Of a stretch of 64,000 bases of DNA, positions 26,731-35,073 are shown piece by piece (within the stretch, counting starts at the first letter, position 1; each line of letters begins with the position of its first letter). A program made the translations under genes and the position numbers. The stretch is from Streptomyces sp. V3I7 (GTDB lineage: Bacteria > Actinomycetota > Actinomycetes > Streptomycetales > Streptomycetaceae). The stretch lies in assembly GCF_030817495.1 (NCBI RefSeq), contig NZ_JAUSZK010000001.1:434001-498000 (forward strand), read 5' to 3'. The notes below the pieces were generated by a model. The model saw nothing but the letters and a program-made list of their open reading frames with translations, was not told the origin of the DNA and searched no databases.

Positions 26731-27054
26731 ATGGCGGAGCCGGAATTCACGGCCAAGGGCGTACGGATCGGGAAGCGGCTGCGTTCGCTCACCCGGGCCG
26801 GCCAGGTCCGGATCGCCGACGGCAGGCTGGAGTTGCTCACCAGCTACGGCAGCGAGATCGACAGCGCTCCGGTGCAGGCCGTACGTGCGTCGAAACCCTG
26901 GTTCGGCCCGGACGACCGGGCCTTGGCCGACGTGAACGGCACCCGGTACCAGTTGACCCTCGGCGGCCACGATCCCGCACCGGGCGAGGCGGGCCCGCCT
27001 CCCGCACGCCGGTTCATCGAGGCGGTGCGCAAGGCGGCGGGGCGCGGCCGTTGA
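26731..27054 (+). CDS. small hypothetical protein
   Basis: 107 residues. The start at 26731 is preceded by AGGGGGCGGGCCAGG, a usable ribosome site. The chain is hydrophilic with alternating charged residues ([40 protein letters not shown]) and suggests a small beta-rich fold. There is no signal, membrane helix or known motif. Codon use (G/C third positions) matches the neighbours, which supports it being a gene. No function is proposed. Confidence 0.6.
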   Translation: MAEPEFTAKGVRIGKRLRSLTRAGQVRIADGRLELLTSYGSEIDSAPVQAVRASKPWFGPDDRALADVNGTRYQLTLGGHDPAPGEAGPPPARRFIEAVRKAAGRGR

Positions 27055-27262
27055 GGGATCGCACGGTGTCGTCGGGGAATCCGGCCGCGAGTTGCGGGAC
27101 CCCAGCCGCTGGGTCACGCTGGTCTCACGTCACTCTGGGTTTACCGGCGATAACGCGCTGCGAACCAGCCCGCCGGCCACAGCAGGCGGTGTTCGGACGC
27201 GCGCCACCCTGCTGGATCCGTCCTCCGTGTTCTTCCGGACCTCACGTCGGGGAGTCGCAGTC

Positions 27263-27910
27263 GTGATCAGTCATCCGAGCAGGCACTGCACCGTGGAGCT
27301 TCAGGCTCTGCCCTCGCGGATCGGTCAGGTCCGCAGAATCGTATCTGCGCACTTGCGCTACTGGCATCTGGATCCGTTGATAGACCGGGCCGCGCTCGGT
27401 GTGACGGAGCTGCTGACCAACGTTCACCAGCATGCCCGGCCCGACAAGTCGTGCACCGTCGAGCTGGAGTTGCTGCTCGACCGGCTCACGGTCTCCGTAC
27501 GCGACCACGATCCGCGCCTGCCTGTGGTGGCGGACGTGGACGACGCGTCGGACTCCGCTCCCCTGGACACCTGCGGGCGTGGCCTGGCGATGGTGGCCGC
27601 GCTGAGCGAGAGCTGGGGAGCGCGGCCGGACGGCGACGACGGCAAGGTCGTGTGGTTCACGCTGCCCGCGACCGCCGAGCCGAAGCCGCAGCCGGTCCGC
27701 GTGCCGAGCCGTACGACGGACGGGCCGCGCACGGCCGAGCCACCCGCGCGCCGGTTCGTGGACGTGGAGACCGTCCCGTTGGAACCTGCGGTCCTGGAGT
27801 CCGCGCCCCGGCTCGTGGACGTGGACGTCGCACCCACGGCCTGCGCGCCGGTGGCGGCTCATGCTCCCGCCGCGGCACACGCTCCCGCCCGGTCGGCCGT
27901 TGTCGGCTGA
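27263..27910 (+). CDS. ATP-binding regulatory protein (HATPase_c, RsbW-like)
   Basis: 215 residues. Residues ~1-135 form a GHKL ATP-binding domain: LPSRIGQVRRIVSAHLRYW, the N-box ALGVTELLTNVHQHA and the G-box DTCGRGLAMVAALSESWG, ending in GKVVWFTLP. This is the single-domain anti-sigma-factor kinase type that Streptomyces encode in dozens. The C-terminal ~75 residues are Pro/Ala-rich and probably disordered. The GTG at 27263 gives the standard N-terminus; the longer frame upstream has none of the family features. The partner sigma or anti-anti-sigma factor is not adjacent. Confidence 0.82.
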   Translation: MISHPSRHCTVELQALPSRIGQVRRIVSAHLRYWHLDPLIDRAALGVTELLTNVHQHARPDKSCTVELELLLDRLTVSVRDHDPRLPVVADVDDASDSAPLDTCGRGLAMVAALSESWGARPDGDDGKVVWFTLPATAEPKPQPVRVPSRTTDGPRTAEPPARRFVDVETVPLEPAVLESAPRLVDVDVAPTACAPVAAHAPAAAHAPARSAVVG

Positions 27911-27958
27911 CCGGGCGGTGACCTACTCCGTCGGCTGACGTGCGAGGCCGCGCGCGGT

Positions 27959-30520
27959 TCACTCCGTGGCGATGGCCCGCAGCACGTCCAGGCGAGCCGC
28001 CCGCCGGGCCGGACGCAACCCCGCCAGGGCTCCGGCGGCGAGGCCCACCAGGGCGACCACCGCGAGCCGGCCGGGCGGGATCGCGAAGGCGAAGGCGCTG
28101 TCGCTCGCGCCGTCCGAGGCCTTCACCAGCACCCAGCCGAGGAAGGCGCCGAGGCCGAGACCCCCTGCGGTGCCGAACGCGGCGACCAGCACCGACTCCC
28201 AGCGGACCATGGCCCGCAGCCCGGACCGGGTCTGCCCGACGGCCCTGAGCAGCCCCAGTTCCCGGGTGCGCTCGTGGAGGGCCAGCGTCAGCGTGTTGGC
28301 GATGCCGAGCAGGGCGATGAACACCGCGAGGGCGAGCAGGGCGTAGACAAGGGTCAGCATCATGTCGATCCCCGACGCCGAGGACTGCGCGTACTCGTCA
28401 CGGGTCTGCACCTGCGGATGGCCGTAGCGGGCCGCGGCCTTCTCCACCGCCGCCTTGCCCGCGTCCGGGTCGACGCCCGGACGGAAGGAGACGGCGACGA
28501 GGGTGTCCGCGTCCTGGGTGCGGTGCGGTGCCCAGGCAGCGCGGGTGATGACGTAGTCACCGGCGAGTTCGGACCGGTCGTAGACCGCGCGGACGGTGAA
28601 GTCCTGCCGCTTGCCGTCGGTGAAGGTGAGCCGGGCGGTGTCGCCGGTGGTGAGATGCTGTCGGTCGGCCTCCTTCTTCGTGACCGCGAGGCCGTCGGCC
28701 CCGAGGTCGCGCAGCGAGCCGTGCACCGTACCGAGGTCGAAGCTGCGGGCCAGTGCGGCCGGGTCGGTGACGGTCAACGCGCGCCCGCTGCCGTCGACTT
28801 CGGCGACGCCTCGGCCCAGGCCGACGGCGGTGTCCACCTCCGGCAGCCATCGCAGCGCCGGGGCGAGTGCGGGGCTGAGTCCGCTGCCGCCGGCGCCGAA
28901 CGACGGGGTGCTGACCGCGACGTCGCCCGCGAAGGACCGGGACACGGTCTGGTCCATGGTGGCCTTGAGCGAGGCGCCGAACACCGTGAACAGCGAGACC
29001 ACGGCCACGCCGATCATCAGCGCGCTCGCCGTGGCGGCCGTCCGCCTCGGGCTGCGCAGCGCGTTGCGCCGGGCGAGGCCGCCGGTCACCCCGCGCAGCC
29101 GGTCGAGGGGGCCGCCCAGGAGACGTACGGCGATGGAGGAGGCGACCGGGCCGAGCACGACGAAGGCGACCAGGGCGAGGAAGGCGCCGGCTCCCGCCAG
29201 CCACACGGACGGTGTGGCGAGGACGCCGGTCAGCGCCACCGCGACCGCGAGCACCGCTAGTCCGCAGCCGGCGGCGGCGCGGACGCGCGAGGCGCCCGAG
29301 GTGTCGACGGCGGTCTCGCGCAGGGCGGCCAGCGGGGCGGTGCGTCCGGCGCGTACGGCGGGCAGCAGCGCCGAGCCGAGACAGACCAGGATGCCGACCG
29401 CGAGCGGCAGGGCCAGCGACAGGGTCGTGACCACCAAGTCGCCGTCGGGGAACGGGAATCCGACGACCGGGAAGAGCGCCTGGAGCCCGGCGGCGATCCC
29501 GATGCCACCCGCGAGTCCGGCGGCGGATGCGGTCACCGCCACGCCGGTCGCCTCCACGAGGGTCGACGCGGTCACCTGGCGGCGGGAGGCGCCAAGAGCG
29601 CGCAACAGGGCGTTCTCGCGGGCGCGCCCGGCCACGACGATCGCGAAGGTGTTGTGGATGGAGAACGTCGCGACCAGCAGGGCGACACCGGAGAACACGA
29701 GCAGGAAGGTGGTGAAGACGCTCAGGAACTGGCTGGAGATCATGTCCGTGTTCTCCCGGGCCGACTCCTGCCCGGTGATGGCCTCGACTCCCTTGGGCAG
29801 CACAGGAGTCAGCCGGTCGACGAGCTCCTGCTGGCCGACACCGGACGCGGCCCGCACCTGGATGCTCGCCGCCTGACCCGGCCGGGCGGTGAGGTACTTC
29901 TCGGCGTCGGCCTGCGTCATGCCGGTGAAGGTCACCTGCCCCATGCCGTCCGCGCCGCCGAAGGTCGCGAGACCGACGACGGTCACACGGACCGGGTCGG
30001 GCGTGCGCAGCGTGGTCGTGTCACCGATCTTCAGGCCGCCCTTCTTCGCGGCACCGCGGTTGACGACGACCTCGCCGGACTTCTCCGGGGTGCGGCCCTC
30101 GGCGAGCCGGTACGGATTGAGCCGCGGGTCGGTGATCCAGTTACCGGCGAGAGTGGGCGGGCCCTGGCCGCCGACGGGTTGCCCGTCGGCGCCGACGAGT
30201 TGGCCCGCGCCCTGGATGGTCGGGGCGGCCGCCGCGGCGCCCGGGACCCGCTCGACGGTCCGGATCAGTTCCGTGTCCACCGGCTGACGTACGCCCTGAG
30301 CCTCGCCGGGGGTCGTGATGGCGTCGGCGCTGCGCACCACGGCGTCCGTGCCGCTGGTCGCCTCGCCGAACATCGTGTCGAAGCTCGCGCGCAGCGTCTC
30401 CCCCATGACCAGGGTCCCGGCGAGGAACGCGACGCCGAGGAACACCGCGAGGAAGGTCCCGGCGAAGCGGCGCCGGTGGGCGCGCAGCGAGGACAGGCTC
30501 AGGCGCAGCGCGGCGTTCAC
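27959..30520 (-). CDS. ABC transporter permease, FtsX/MacB type (double FtsX)
   Basis: 853 residues. An N-terminal anchor helix near residue 20 (FAGTFLAVFLGVAFLAGTLV) is followed by a large extracytoplasmic domain. Two sets of FtsX membrane helices lie at about 260-430 and 725-850, separated by a second external domain. LRALGASRRQVTASTLVEAT and LLRAVGQTRSGLRAMVRWES are the typical coupling helices. This is the fused-permease form of the actinobacterial MacB-like exporters. The GTG start at 30520 overlaps the stop of the ATPase (GTGA), so both are made from one mRNA. The substrate is unknown; antimicrobial peptides or lipids are usual for the family. Confidence 0.9.
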   Translation of the reverse strand: MNAALRLSLSSLRAHRRRFAGTFLAVFLGVAFLAGTLVMGETLRASFDTMFGEATSGTDAVVRSADAITTPGEAQGVRQPVDTELIRTVERVPGAAAAAPTIQGAGQLVGADGQPVGGQGPPTLAGNWITDPRLNPYRLAEGRTPEKSGEVVVNRGAAKKGGLKIGDTTTLRTPDPVRVTVVGLATFGGADGMGQVTFTGMTQADAEKYLTARPGQAASIQVRAASGVGQQELVDRLTPVLPKGVEAITGQESARENTDMISSQFLSVFTTFLLVFSGVALLVATFSIHNTFAIVVAGRARENALLRALGASRRQVTASTLVEATGVAVTASAAGLAGGIGIAAGLQALFPVVGFPFPDGDLVVTTLSLALPLAVGILVCLGSALLPAVRAGRTAPLAALRETAVDTSGASRVRAAAGCGLAVLAVAVALTGVLATPSVWLAGAGAFLALVAFVVLGPVASSIAVRLLGGPLDRLRGVTGGLARRNALRSPRRTAATASALMIGVAVVSLFTVFGASLKATMDQTVSRSFAGDVAVSTPSFGAGGSGLSPALAPALRWLPEVDTAVGLGRGVAEVDGSGRALTVTDPAALARSFDLGTVHGSLRDLGADGLAVTKKEADRQHLTTGDTARLTFTDGKRQDFTVRAVYDRSELAGDYVITRAAWAPHRTQDADTLVAVSFRPGVDPDAGKAAVEKAAARYGHPQVQTRDEYAQSSASGIDMMLTLVYALLALAVFIALLGIANTLTLALHERTRELGLLRAVGQTRSGLRAMVRWESVLVAAFGTAGGLGLGAFLGWVLVKASDGASDSAFAFAIPPGRLAVVALVGLAAGALAGLRPARRAARLDVLRAIATE

Positions 30521-31275
30521 GACCGCACCTCGAAGGCCTTCATGCGGTCCAGGACCGTGTCGGCGGTCGGGGACTCGATGCGGTCGACCAGGCGGCCGTC
30601 CGCGAGGAAGACGACCTCGTCGGCGTGGGCGGCGGCGACCGGGTCGTGGGTGACCATGACGACGGTGCGCCCGGTCCGCCGTACGGCGTCGCCGAGGAGT
30701 CCGAGGACCTCCTGGCCGGAGCGTGAGTCGAGGTTGCCGGTGGGCTCGTCGGCGAAGACGACCTCGGGCCGGCCGGCGAACGCCCGTGCCACGGCGACGC
30801 GTTGCTGCTGGCCGCCGGAGAGTTCGGACGGCCGGTGGTGGAGCCGGTCGCGCAGTCCGACGACGTCGACGAGCGCGTCGATCCACTCCGGGTCTCCCCC
30901 GCCGCCGGCCAGGTCCAGCGGCAGGGTGATGTTCTCGGCGACGGTGAGCGTGGGCACCAGGTTGAACGCCTGGAAGACGAAGCCGACGCGGTCGCGGCGC
31001 AGCAGGGTCAGGCGCCGGTCGTCGAGGGAGCCCAGGTCGGTGTCGCCGATGTAGGCGGCGCCGGAGGTGAGCGTGTCGAGTCCGGCCGCGCAGTGCATCA
31101 GGGTGGACTTGCCGGAGCCCGAGGGCCCCATGATCGCGGTGAAGCGTCCGGCCGGGAAGTCCACGTCCACGCCGTCCAGGGCGCGTACGGCGGTGTCGCC
31201 GCGGCCGTACACCTTCACGGCGCCGACGACGCGGGCTGCCGTGCGCACGCTCGTCGCCTCGGTGGCCGCCGTCAT
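30517..31275 (-). CDS. ABC transporter ATP-binding protein (MacB/LolD type)
   Basis: 252 residues with all the ABC motifs: Walker A GPSGSGKST near residue 52, Q-loop VFQAFNLVPTLTVAENI, signature LSGGQQQRVAVARAF near 152, Walker B EVVFADEPTGNLDSRSGQEV and the switch His in VTHDPVAAAHADEV. It powers the FtsX-type permease encoded immediately after it. It also overlaps the SHOCT-domain gene upstream (ATGA), forming a tight three-gene operon that faces away from the TetR gene. Confidence 0.95.
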   Translation of the reverse strand: MTAATEATSVRTAARVVGAVKVYGRGDTAVRALDGVDVDFPAGRFTAIMGPSGSGKSTLMHCAAGLDTLTSGAAYIGDTDLGSLDDRRLTLLRRDRVGFVFQAFNLVPTLTVAENITLPLDLAGGGGDPEWIDALVDVVGLRDRLHHRPSELSGGQQQRVAVARAFAGRPEVVFADEPTGNLDSRSGQEVLGLLGDAVRRTGRTVVMVTHDPVAAAHADEVVFLADGRLVDRIESPTADTVLDRMKAFEVRS

Positions 31276-31565
31276 GCCGCACCGCCCTTGCCCGCGCTCC
31301 GGCCGAACTGCTCGTCCAGGACGGAGAGGCGGCGCCAGTACTCGTCCTCGTCGATCTCACCGGTGGCGAAGCGCCGGCCGAGGATCGCGATCGGCGAGTC
31401 GCCGGCCGGGCGTCCCGCGTCCATGGGGCGCCACGGTGCGCCGCGGCCGCGCCAGACCGTACGGCGCAGGACGGTCACGGCGCCGGCCACGACGGCCGCC
31501 CAGAGCAGCGGGAAGAACAGGATCCACGGGCCGGGGCCGCCGTCCCAGTTCGCCAGGGTCTGCAT
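31272..31565 (-). CDS. SHOCT-domain small membrane protein
   Basis: 97 residues. One membrane helix (GPWILFFPLLWAAVVAGAVTVL) is followed by a basic stretch and a C-terminal SHOCT motif (ILGRRFATGEIDEDEYWRRL). SHOCT is a short helical oligomerisation motif. It is the first gene of the ABC-exporter operon and overlaps the ATPase by 4 bases, so it may be an accessory subunit or a regulator of the exporter. AAGGAG lies 11 bases before the ATG. Confidence 0.82.
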   Translation of the reverse strand: MQTLANWDGGPGPWILFFPLLWAAVVAGAVTVLRRTVWRGRGAPWRPMDAGRPAGDSPIAILGRRFATGEIDEDEYWRRLSVLDEQFGRSAGKGGAA

Positions 31566-31738
31566 CTCGGTTCATCTCCTTCGTGACCTCCGGTGGAGGT
31601 GTCGTGTGGTGATGCATCGAGACTCGCCTCCCGGAGGGGTCCGCGTCGTCGTACGGCCAGCGGCAGTGGGCGTACCTCCCGGGGAGTACGCGGGCGGGCC
31701 GCCGGTCCTCCCGTGGGCGGCCGCCGCCCGATGGACTC

Positions 31739-31758
31739 TGTACCTACTGGTATGTACA
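31739..31758. promoter_or_regulatory. perfectly symmetric TetR-type operator
   Basis: TGTACCTACTGGTATGTACA. Symmetric positions read TGTAC-n-TAC-nn-GTA-n-GTACA, a 20-base palindrome broken only at four positions. It lies 8 bases before the TetR start codon, between the TetR gene and the divergent ABC operon. This placement suggests autorepression and perhaps control of the exporter. Confidence 0.7.
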
Positions 31759-31766
31759 GTGAGCGC

Positions 31767-32327
31767 ATGAGCACCTCGGAGCGACTGATCGAGTCCACCC
31801 GCGAGCTGCTGTGGGAGCGCGGCTACATCGGGACCAGCCCCAAGGCGATCCTGGAGCGTGCGGGCGCCGGTCAGGGCAGCATGTACCACCACTTCAAGGG
31901 CAAGCCGGACCTCGCGCTGGCCGCGATCCGGCGTACGGCCGAGGAGTTGCGCGCCACCGTCGAGGAGATCCTCGGCGGACCGGGCAGCGCGTACGAGCGC
32001 GTCGAGGCGTATCTCCTGCGCGAGCGCGACGTGTTGCGCGGCTGCCCGGTGGGCCGGCTGACGATGGACCCGGACGTGATCGCGAGCGACGAACTGCGCA
32101 CGCCGGTCGACGAGACGATCGCATGGGTGCGGGCGCGGCTCGCCGCCGTCGTCGAAGAGGGCAGGCAGCAGGGCGAGTTCGCGCCGCACCTGGACGGCGA
32201 GGAGGTCGCCGCGACCGTCCTTGCGACGGTGCAGGGCGGCTACGTGCTGGCGCGCGCCTCCGGTTCCCCGGCCGCCTTCGACGCGGGCGTCCGGGGCCTG
32301 CTCTCACTCCTCGCGCCCCGCGGCTGA
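31767..32327 (+). CDS. TetR-family repressor (LmrA/YxaF-like)
   Basis: 186 residues. The N-terminal helix-turn-helix is at about residues 5-50 (STRELLWERGYIGTSPKAIL, then ERAGAGQGSMYHHFKGK). The ligand-binding half contains the cysteine-bearing segment RGCPVGRLTMDPDV, typical of the LmrA/YxaF subgroup. The gene begins 8 bases after the symmetric site at 31739-31758. It is followed after 32 bases by the DUF4865 gene, a pairing seen in many actinomycetes. Expected regulation: derepressed by a small hydrophobic or electrophilic ligand. Confidence 0.88.
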   Translation: MSTSERLIESTRELLWERGYIGTSPKAILERAGAGQGSMYHHFKGKPDLALAAIRRTAEELRATVEEILGGPGSAYERVEAYLLRERDVLRGCPVGRLTMDPDVIASDELRTPVDETIAWVRARLAAVVEEGRQQGEFAPHLDGEEVAATVLATVQGGYVLARASGSPAAFDAGVRGLLSLLAPRG

Positions 32328-32359
32328 GTCGACCACCCACCTGAGGAAGGTTCTTCCCC

Positions 32360-32944
32360 ATGCACGCGCTGCAGTACGAGTTGGTCCTCCCCGCCGACTA
32401 CGACATGGGCATCGTCCGCGAGCGCGTGCGCAGTCGCGGGCATCTGCTCGACGACTGGGACGGCATGGGCGTCAAGGCGTACCTGATCCGCGAGCGCGGC
32501 GTGCTCGGCTCGCCGGTCAACACCTATGCGCCGTTCTATCTGTGGAACACGACGGAGGGCATGAACCGCTTCCTGTGGGGCGGTCCGTTCCAGGGGATCG
32601 TCGACGACTTCGGGCGCCCCGAGGTCCGGCAGTGGTCGGGGCTGGCGTACGAGGAGGGCGTGGCCGCGAACGCGCCCGCGGCGGTGGCGGTACGGCGGCG
32701 GGAGCCGGTGCCGGAGGATGTGGAGCTGTCGGTCCTGATGGAGGAGGCCGTGCGCGAGACGGAGCGGCTGGCGGCGCGGGACGGTGCCGTCCTGGCGGCG
32801 GCCGCGGTGGACACGCGGCGCTGGGAGCTGGTCCACTTCTCGCTCTGGGAGCAGGGCGCGCCCAAGGCCGAGGGGGATGTGTTCCGGGTGCTCCATCTGT
32901 CGGCGCCGGGACGGGAGTCGCTGCGGCGCGGGCGGCAGTGGTGA
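32360..32944 (+). CDS. DUF4865-family protein
   Basis: 194 residues. The start MHALQYELVLPADYDMGIVR and the middle part (AYLIRERGVLGSPVNTYAPF, then GGPFQGIVDDFGRP) match the DUF4865 pattern. The fold looks like a tandem ferredoxin-like (dimeric alpha/beta barrel) protein, as in monooxygenase or dehydratase relatives. Its position behind an LmrA/YxaF-type TetR gene suggests it acts on, or is induced by, the TetR ligand. The ribosome site GAGGAAGG precedes the ATG. It ends convergently with the ROK gene. Confidence 0.8.
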   Translation: MHALQYELVLPADYDMGIVRERVRSRGHLLDDWDGMGVKAYLIRERGVLGSPVNTYAPFYLWNTTEGMNRFLWGGPFQGIVDDFGRPEVRQWSGLAYEEGVAANAPAAVAVRRREPVPEDVELSVLMEEAVRETERLAARDGAVLAAAAVDTRRWELVHFSLWEQGAPKAEGDVFRVLHLSAPGRESLRRGRQW

Positions 32945-32999
32945 GCCTGGTCCGCCCTGTGAACAGGCGCACTCCGCAGGACGTCGGCCTCGTGCCCCC

Positions 33000-34247
33000 T
33001 CACCCCTGAGCCAACGCCCCCAACGGATCGTCCAGCACCGGCTGCCAGGCCAACTCCGCCGCGCCGACAAGGCTGTTGAAGTCCAGCGTGCAGGGCAGGA
33101 CAGGGACCTCGCCGCTCTGGCCGCCCCACAGGCTGCGGGCGGCGACGACCGCGTGGAGGCGGTCGGGGTCGGTGTCGAGCAGGGTGCGGTGCAGGCCGCC
33201 GAGGATGATGCGGTCGGGGTTGAGGATGTTGACCAGACCGGCGAGGCCGAGGCCGAGACGGTCGATCAGGGTCTCGGCGGCCCGGCGCACGGCGGGGTCG
33301 GTGTAGTGGTTGCGGAGCAGGTCGTCGGCCTGCTGGAGCAGGGACACCTCGGGGCCGGGCTCGCGGCCCGCCTCGACGAGCAGGGCCAGCGGGTCCGCCT
33401 CGACGTCCAGACAGCCGCGGCTGCCGCAGTGGCACGGGCGTCCCTCGGGGTTCACCGTGAGGTGGCCGACCTCCAGGGCGAGGCCCGAACTGCCCGTGTG
33501 CAGACGGCCGTCCAGCACCAGCGCGCCACCCACGCCGCGGTGACCGGTGGCCACGCACAGCAGGTCCCGCGCACCACGTCCCGCACCGTGCCGGTGTTCC
33601 GCGAGCGCCGCCAGGTTGACGTCGTTGCCCGCGAACGCCGGACCGGTGATCCCGGCCGCGCGCAGGCACTCGGCGAAGATACGGCGCACCGGCGCACCCA
33701 CGGGCCAGGCCAGGTGCAGGGGGTTGAGGGCCAGACCGTCGGGGTCGGCGACCGCGGAGGGCACGGCGAGCCCCGCGCCCACGCAGCGCAGGCCCGTCGT
33801 CCGCAGAAGGCCGGCGCCCGCCTCCACGACGGAGCCGAGCACCTTCGCCGGGTCGGCGTCGACCGTCTCGCAGCCCGGTGCCGTCGCCACGGTCCGCCCG
33901 CCGAGGCCGACCAGCGCGGCCCGGAAGCCGTCGGCGTGCACCTGCGCGGCGAGCACGACGGGGCCGTCCTCGGCGATGTCGAGCCGGTGCGAGGGACGCC
34001 CCTGGGCACCGGCGGCCGCGCCGGGCCGGGCGTCGACCCGGATCAGGCCGAGCGCCTCCAGTTCGGCGGCGACCGCGCCGGCCGTCGCCCGGGTCACCCC
34101 CAGTTCGGCGGTGAGTACGGCACGGGTGGGTGCCCGCCCCGTGTGCAGGAGCTCCAGCGCGGGCCCGAGCGCACCGCGCCCCCGGTCCAGCCGCGCCCTC
34201 GAGGTGCCCCCTTCCCCCGCCGTCCGGGGGTCCGCCTTGCCGCTCAT
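33000..34247 (-). CDS. ROK-family transcriptional regulator
   Basis: 415 residues. A winged helix lies at about residues 25-75 (TRAVLTAELGVTRATAGAVA). The ROK domain has GCETVDADP-type strands, GNDVNLAALAEHRHG, GVGGALVLDG and the zinc cluster CHCGSRGCLDVEA near residue 270. A late NILNPDRIILGG motif closes the domain. It is expected to repress a sugar-use gene set, but no sugar gene is adjacent, so the target is elsewhere. The ATG at 34247 is preceded by a weak site; the longer upstream frame overlaps the AlkB stop and was not used. Confidence 0.88.
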   Translation of the reverse strand: MSGKADPRTAGEGGTSRARLDRGRGALGPALELLHTGRAPTRAVLTAELGVTRATAGAVAAELEALGLIRVDARPGAAAGAQGRPSHRLDIAEDGPVVLAAQVHADGFRAALVGLGGRTVATAPGCETVDADPAKVLGSVVEAGAGLLRTTGLRCVGAGLAVPSAVADPDGLALNPLHLAWPVGAPVRRIFAECLRAAGITGPAFAGNDVNLAALAEHRHGAGRGARDLLCVATGHRGVGGALVLDGRLHTGSSGLALEVGHLTVNPEGRPCHCGSRGCLDVEADPLALLVEAGREPGPEVSLLQQADDLLRNHYTDPAVRRAAETLIDRLGLGLAGLVNILNPDRIILGGLHRTLLDTDPDRLHAVVAARSLWGGQSGEVPVLPCTLDFNSLVGAAELAWQPVLDDPLGALAQG

Positions 34248-34308
34248 GAGGGTGAGTCTCCCATGATCCGTGGGCCGGACGGCCTGGCTGTCGCAACCTG
34301 GGGGGTGC

Positions 34309-34962
34309 CTAGAGGCCACTCACCCGCAGGGTGATGTTCAGCCGTCCGGTCAGCCCGAGCGCGGGCGGGGCGGTGCCCTCGTGCACCCGCGGCACCCCGT
34401 GGTGCGCGAGCCGGGACGCGCCGCCGAAGACGAACAGGTCACCGCTGCGCAGCTCGACGTCCGTGTAGGGCCGGCTCCGGGTCTCGGTGTTGCCGAAGCG
34501 GAAGACGCAGGTGTCGCCGAGGCTGAGCGACACCACGGGCGCCTCGGACTTCTCGTCGCTGTCGCGGTGCATGCCCATGCGGGCGTCGGCGTCGTAGAAG
34601 TTGATCAGCGCGATGTCGTACGCCGCGGAGGGCGCCGCCTGCGGACCGAGCGCGTCGGTCACCGCGCGCCGGGCGAGTTCGTCCAGCCATGCCGGGAAGG
34701 GCTTGACCGGGGCACCGTCGCCGTCGACGACCGTGCGGGCGTAGGCGTACGGGTACCAGTGCCAGCCCAGGCACACCTGGCGGGCGGTCATGGTGCCGCC
34801 GCCGGGCGTGCGGACCGTGCGCAGGCCGGCCGGCGGGCGCGCCCAGTCCCGGCAGGCCGCCAGCAGTTCGCGCTGCGCCCGGGCGTCCAGCCAGTCGGGC
34901 ACGTGCACGGCACCGGGCGCGATCTCCGCGCGCGCCCTGGGGAAGAGTTCCGTCGCCTCCAT
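34309..34962 (-). CDS. alkB: AlkB-type Fe(II)/2-oxoglutarate dioxygenase
   Basis: 217 residues, the length of E. coli AlkB. The iron site is visible: HRD in GMHRDSDEKSEAP (His and Asp, near 135) and the distal His in ASRLAHHGVPRV near 190. The 2-oxoglutarate-binding Arg is in GRLNITLRVSGL at the C-terminus. The substrate lid YPYAYARTVVDGDGAPVKPF and INFYDADARMGMHRD are characteristic. It repairs 1-methyladenine and 3-methylcytosine in DNA or RNA by oxidative demethylation. It stands alone, with its own start (ATG 34962). Confidence 0.9.
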   Translation of the reverse strand: MEATELFPRARAEIAPGAVHVPDWLDARAQRELLAACRDWARPPAGLRTVRTPGGGTMTARQVCLGWHWYPYAYARTVVDGDGAPVKPFPAWLDELARRAVTDALGPQAAPSAAYDIALINFYDADARMGMHRDSDEKSEAPVVSLSLGDTCVFRFGNTETRSRPYTDVELRSGDLFVFGGASRLAHHGVPRVHEGTAPPALGLTGRLNITLRVSGL

Positions 34963-34980
34963 ACCTCCATGCTGCCCGAG

Positions 34981-35004
34981 AGGACCGGAGGACCGGAGGA
35001 CCGG
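34981..35004. repeat. 8-base tandem repeat, three copies
   Basis: AGGACCGG is repeated three times without interruption in the space between the divergent alkB and methyltransferase genes. The region also carries both promoters. It is short enough to be slippage-prone. Confidence 0.7.
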
Positions 35005-35073
35005 GCCGCGTCAGGGGGCTGCAAGCGGCGCCCGAGCGGCCCTGAGCTGCGGCTCCGCTAGCCTGGACGCACG

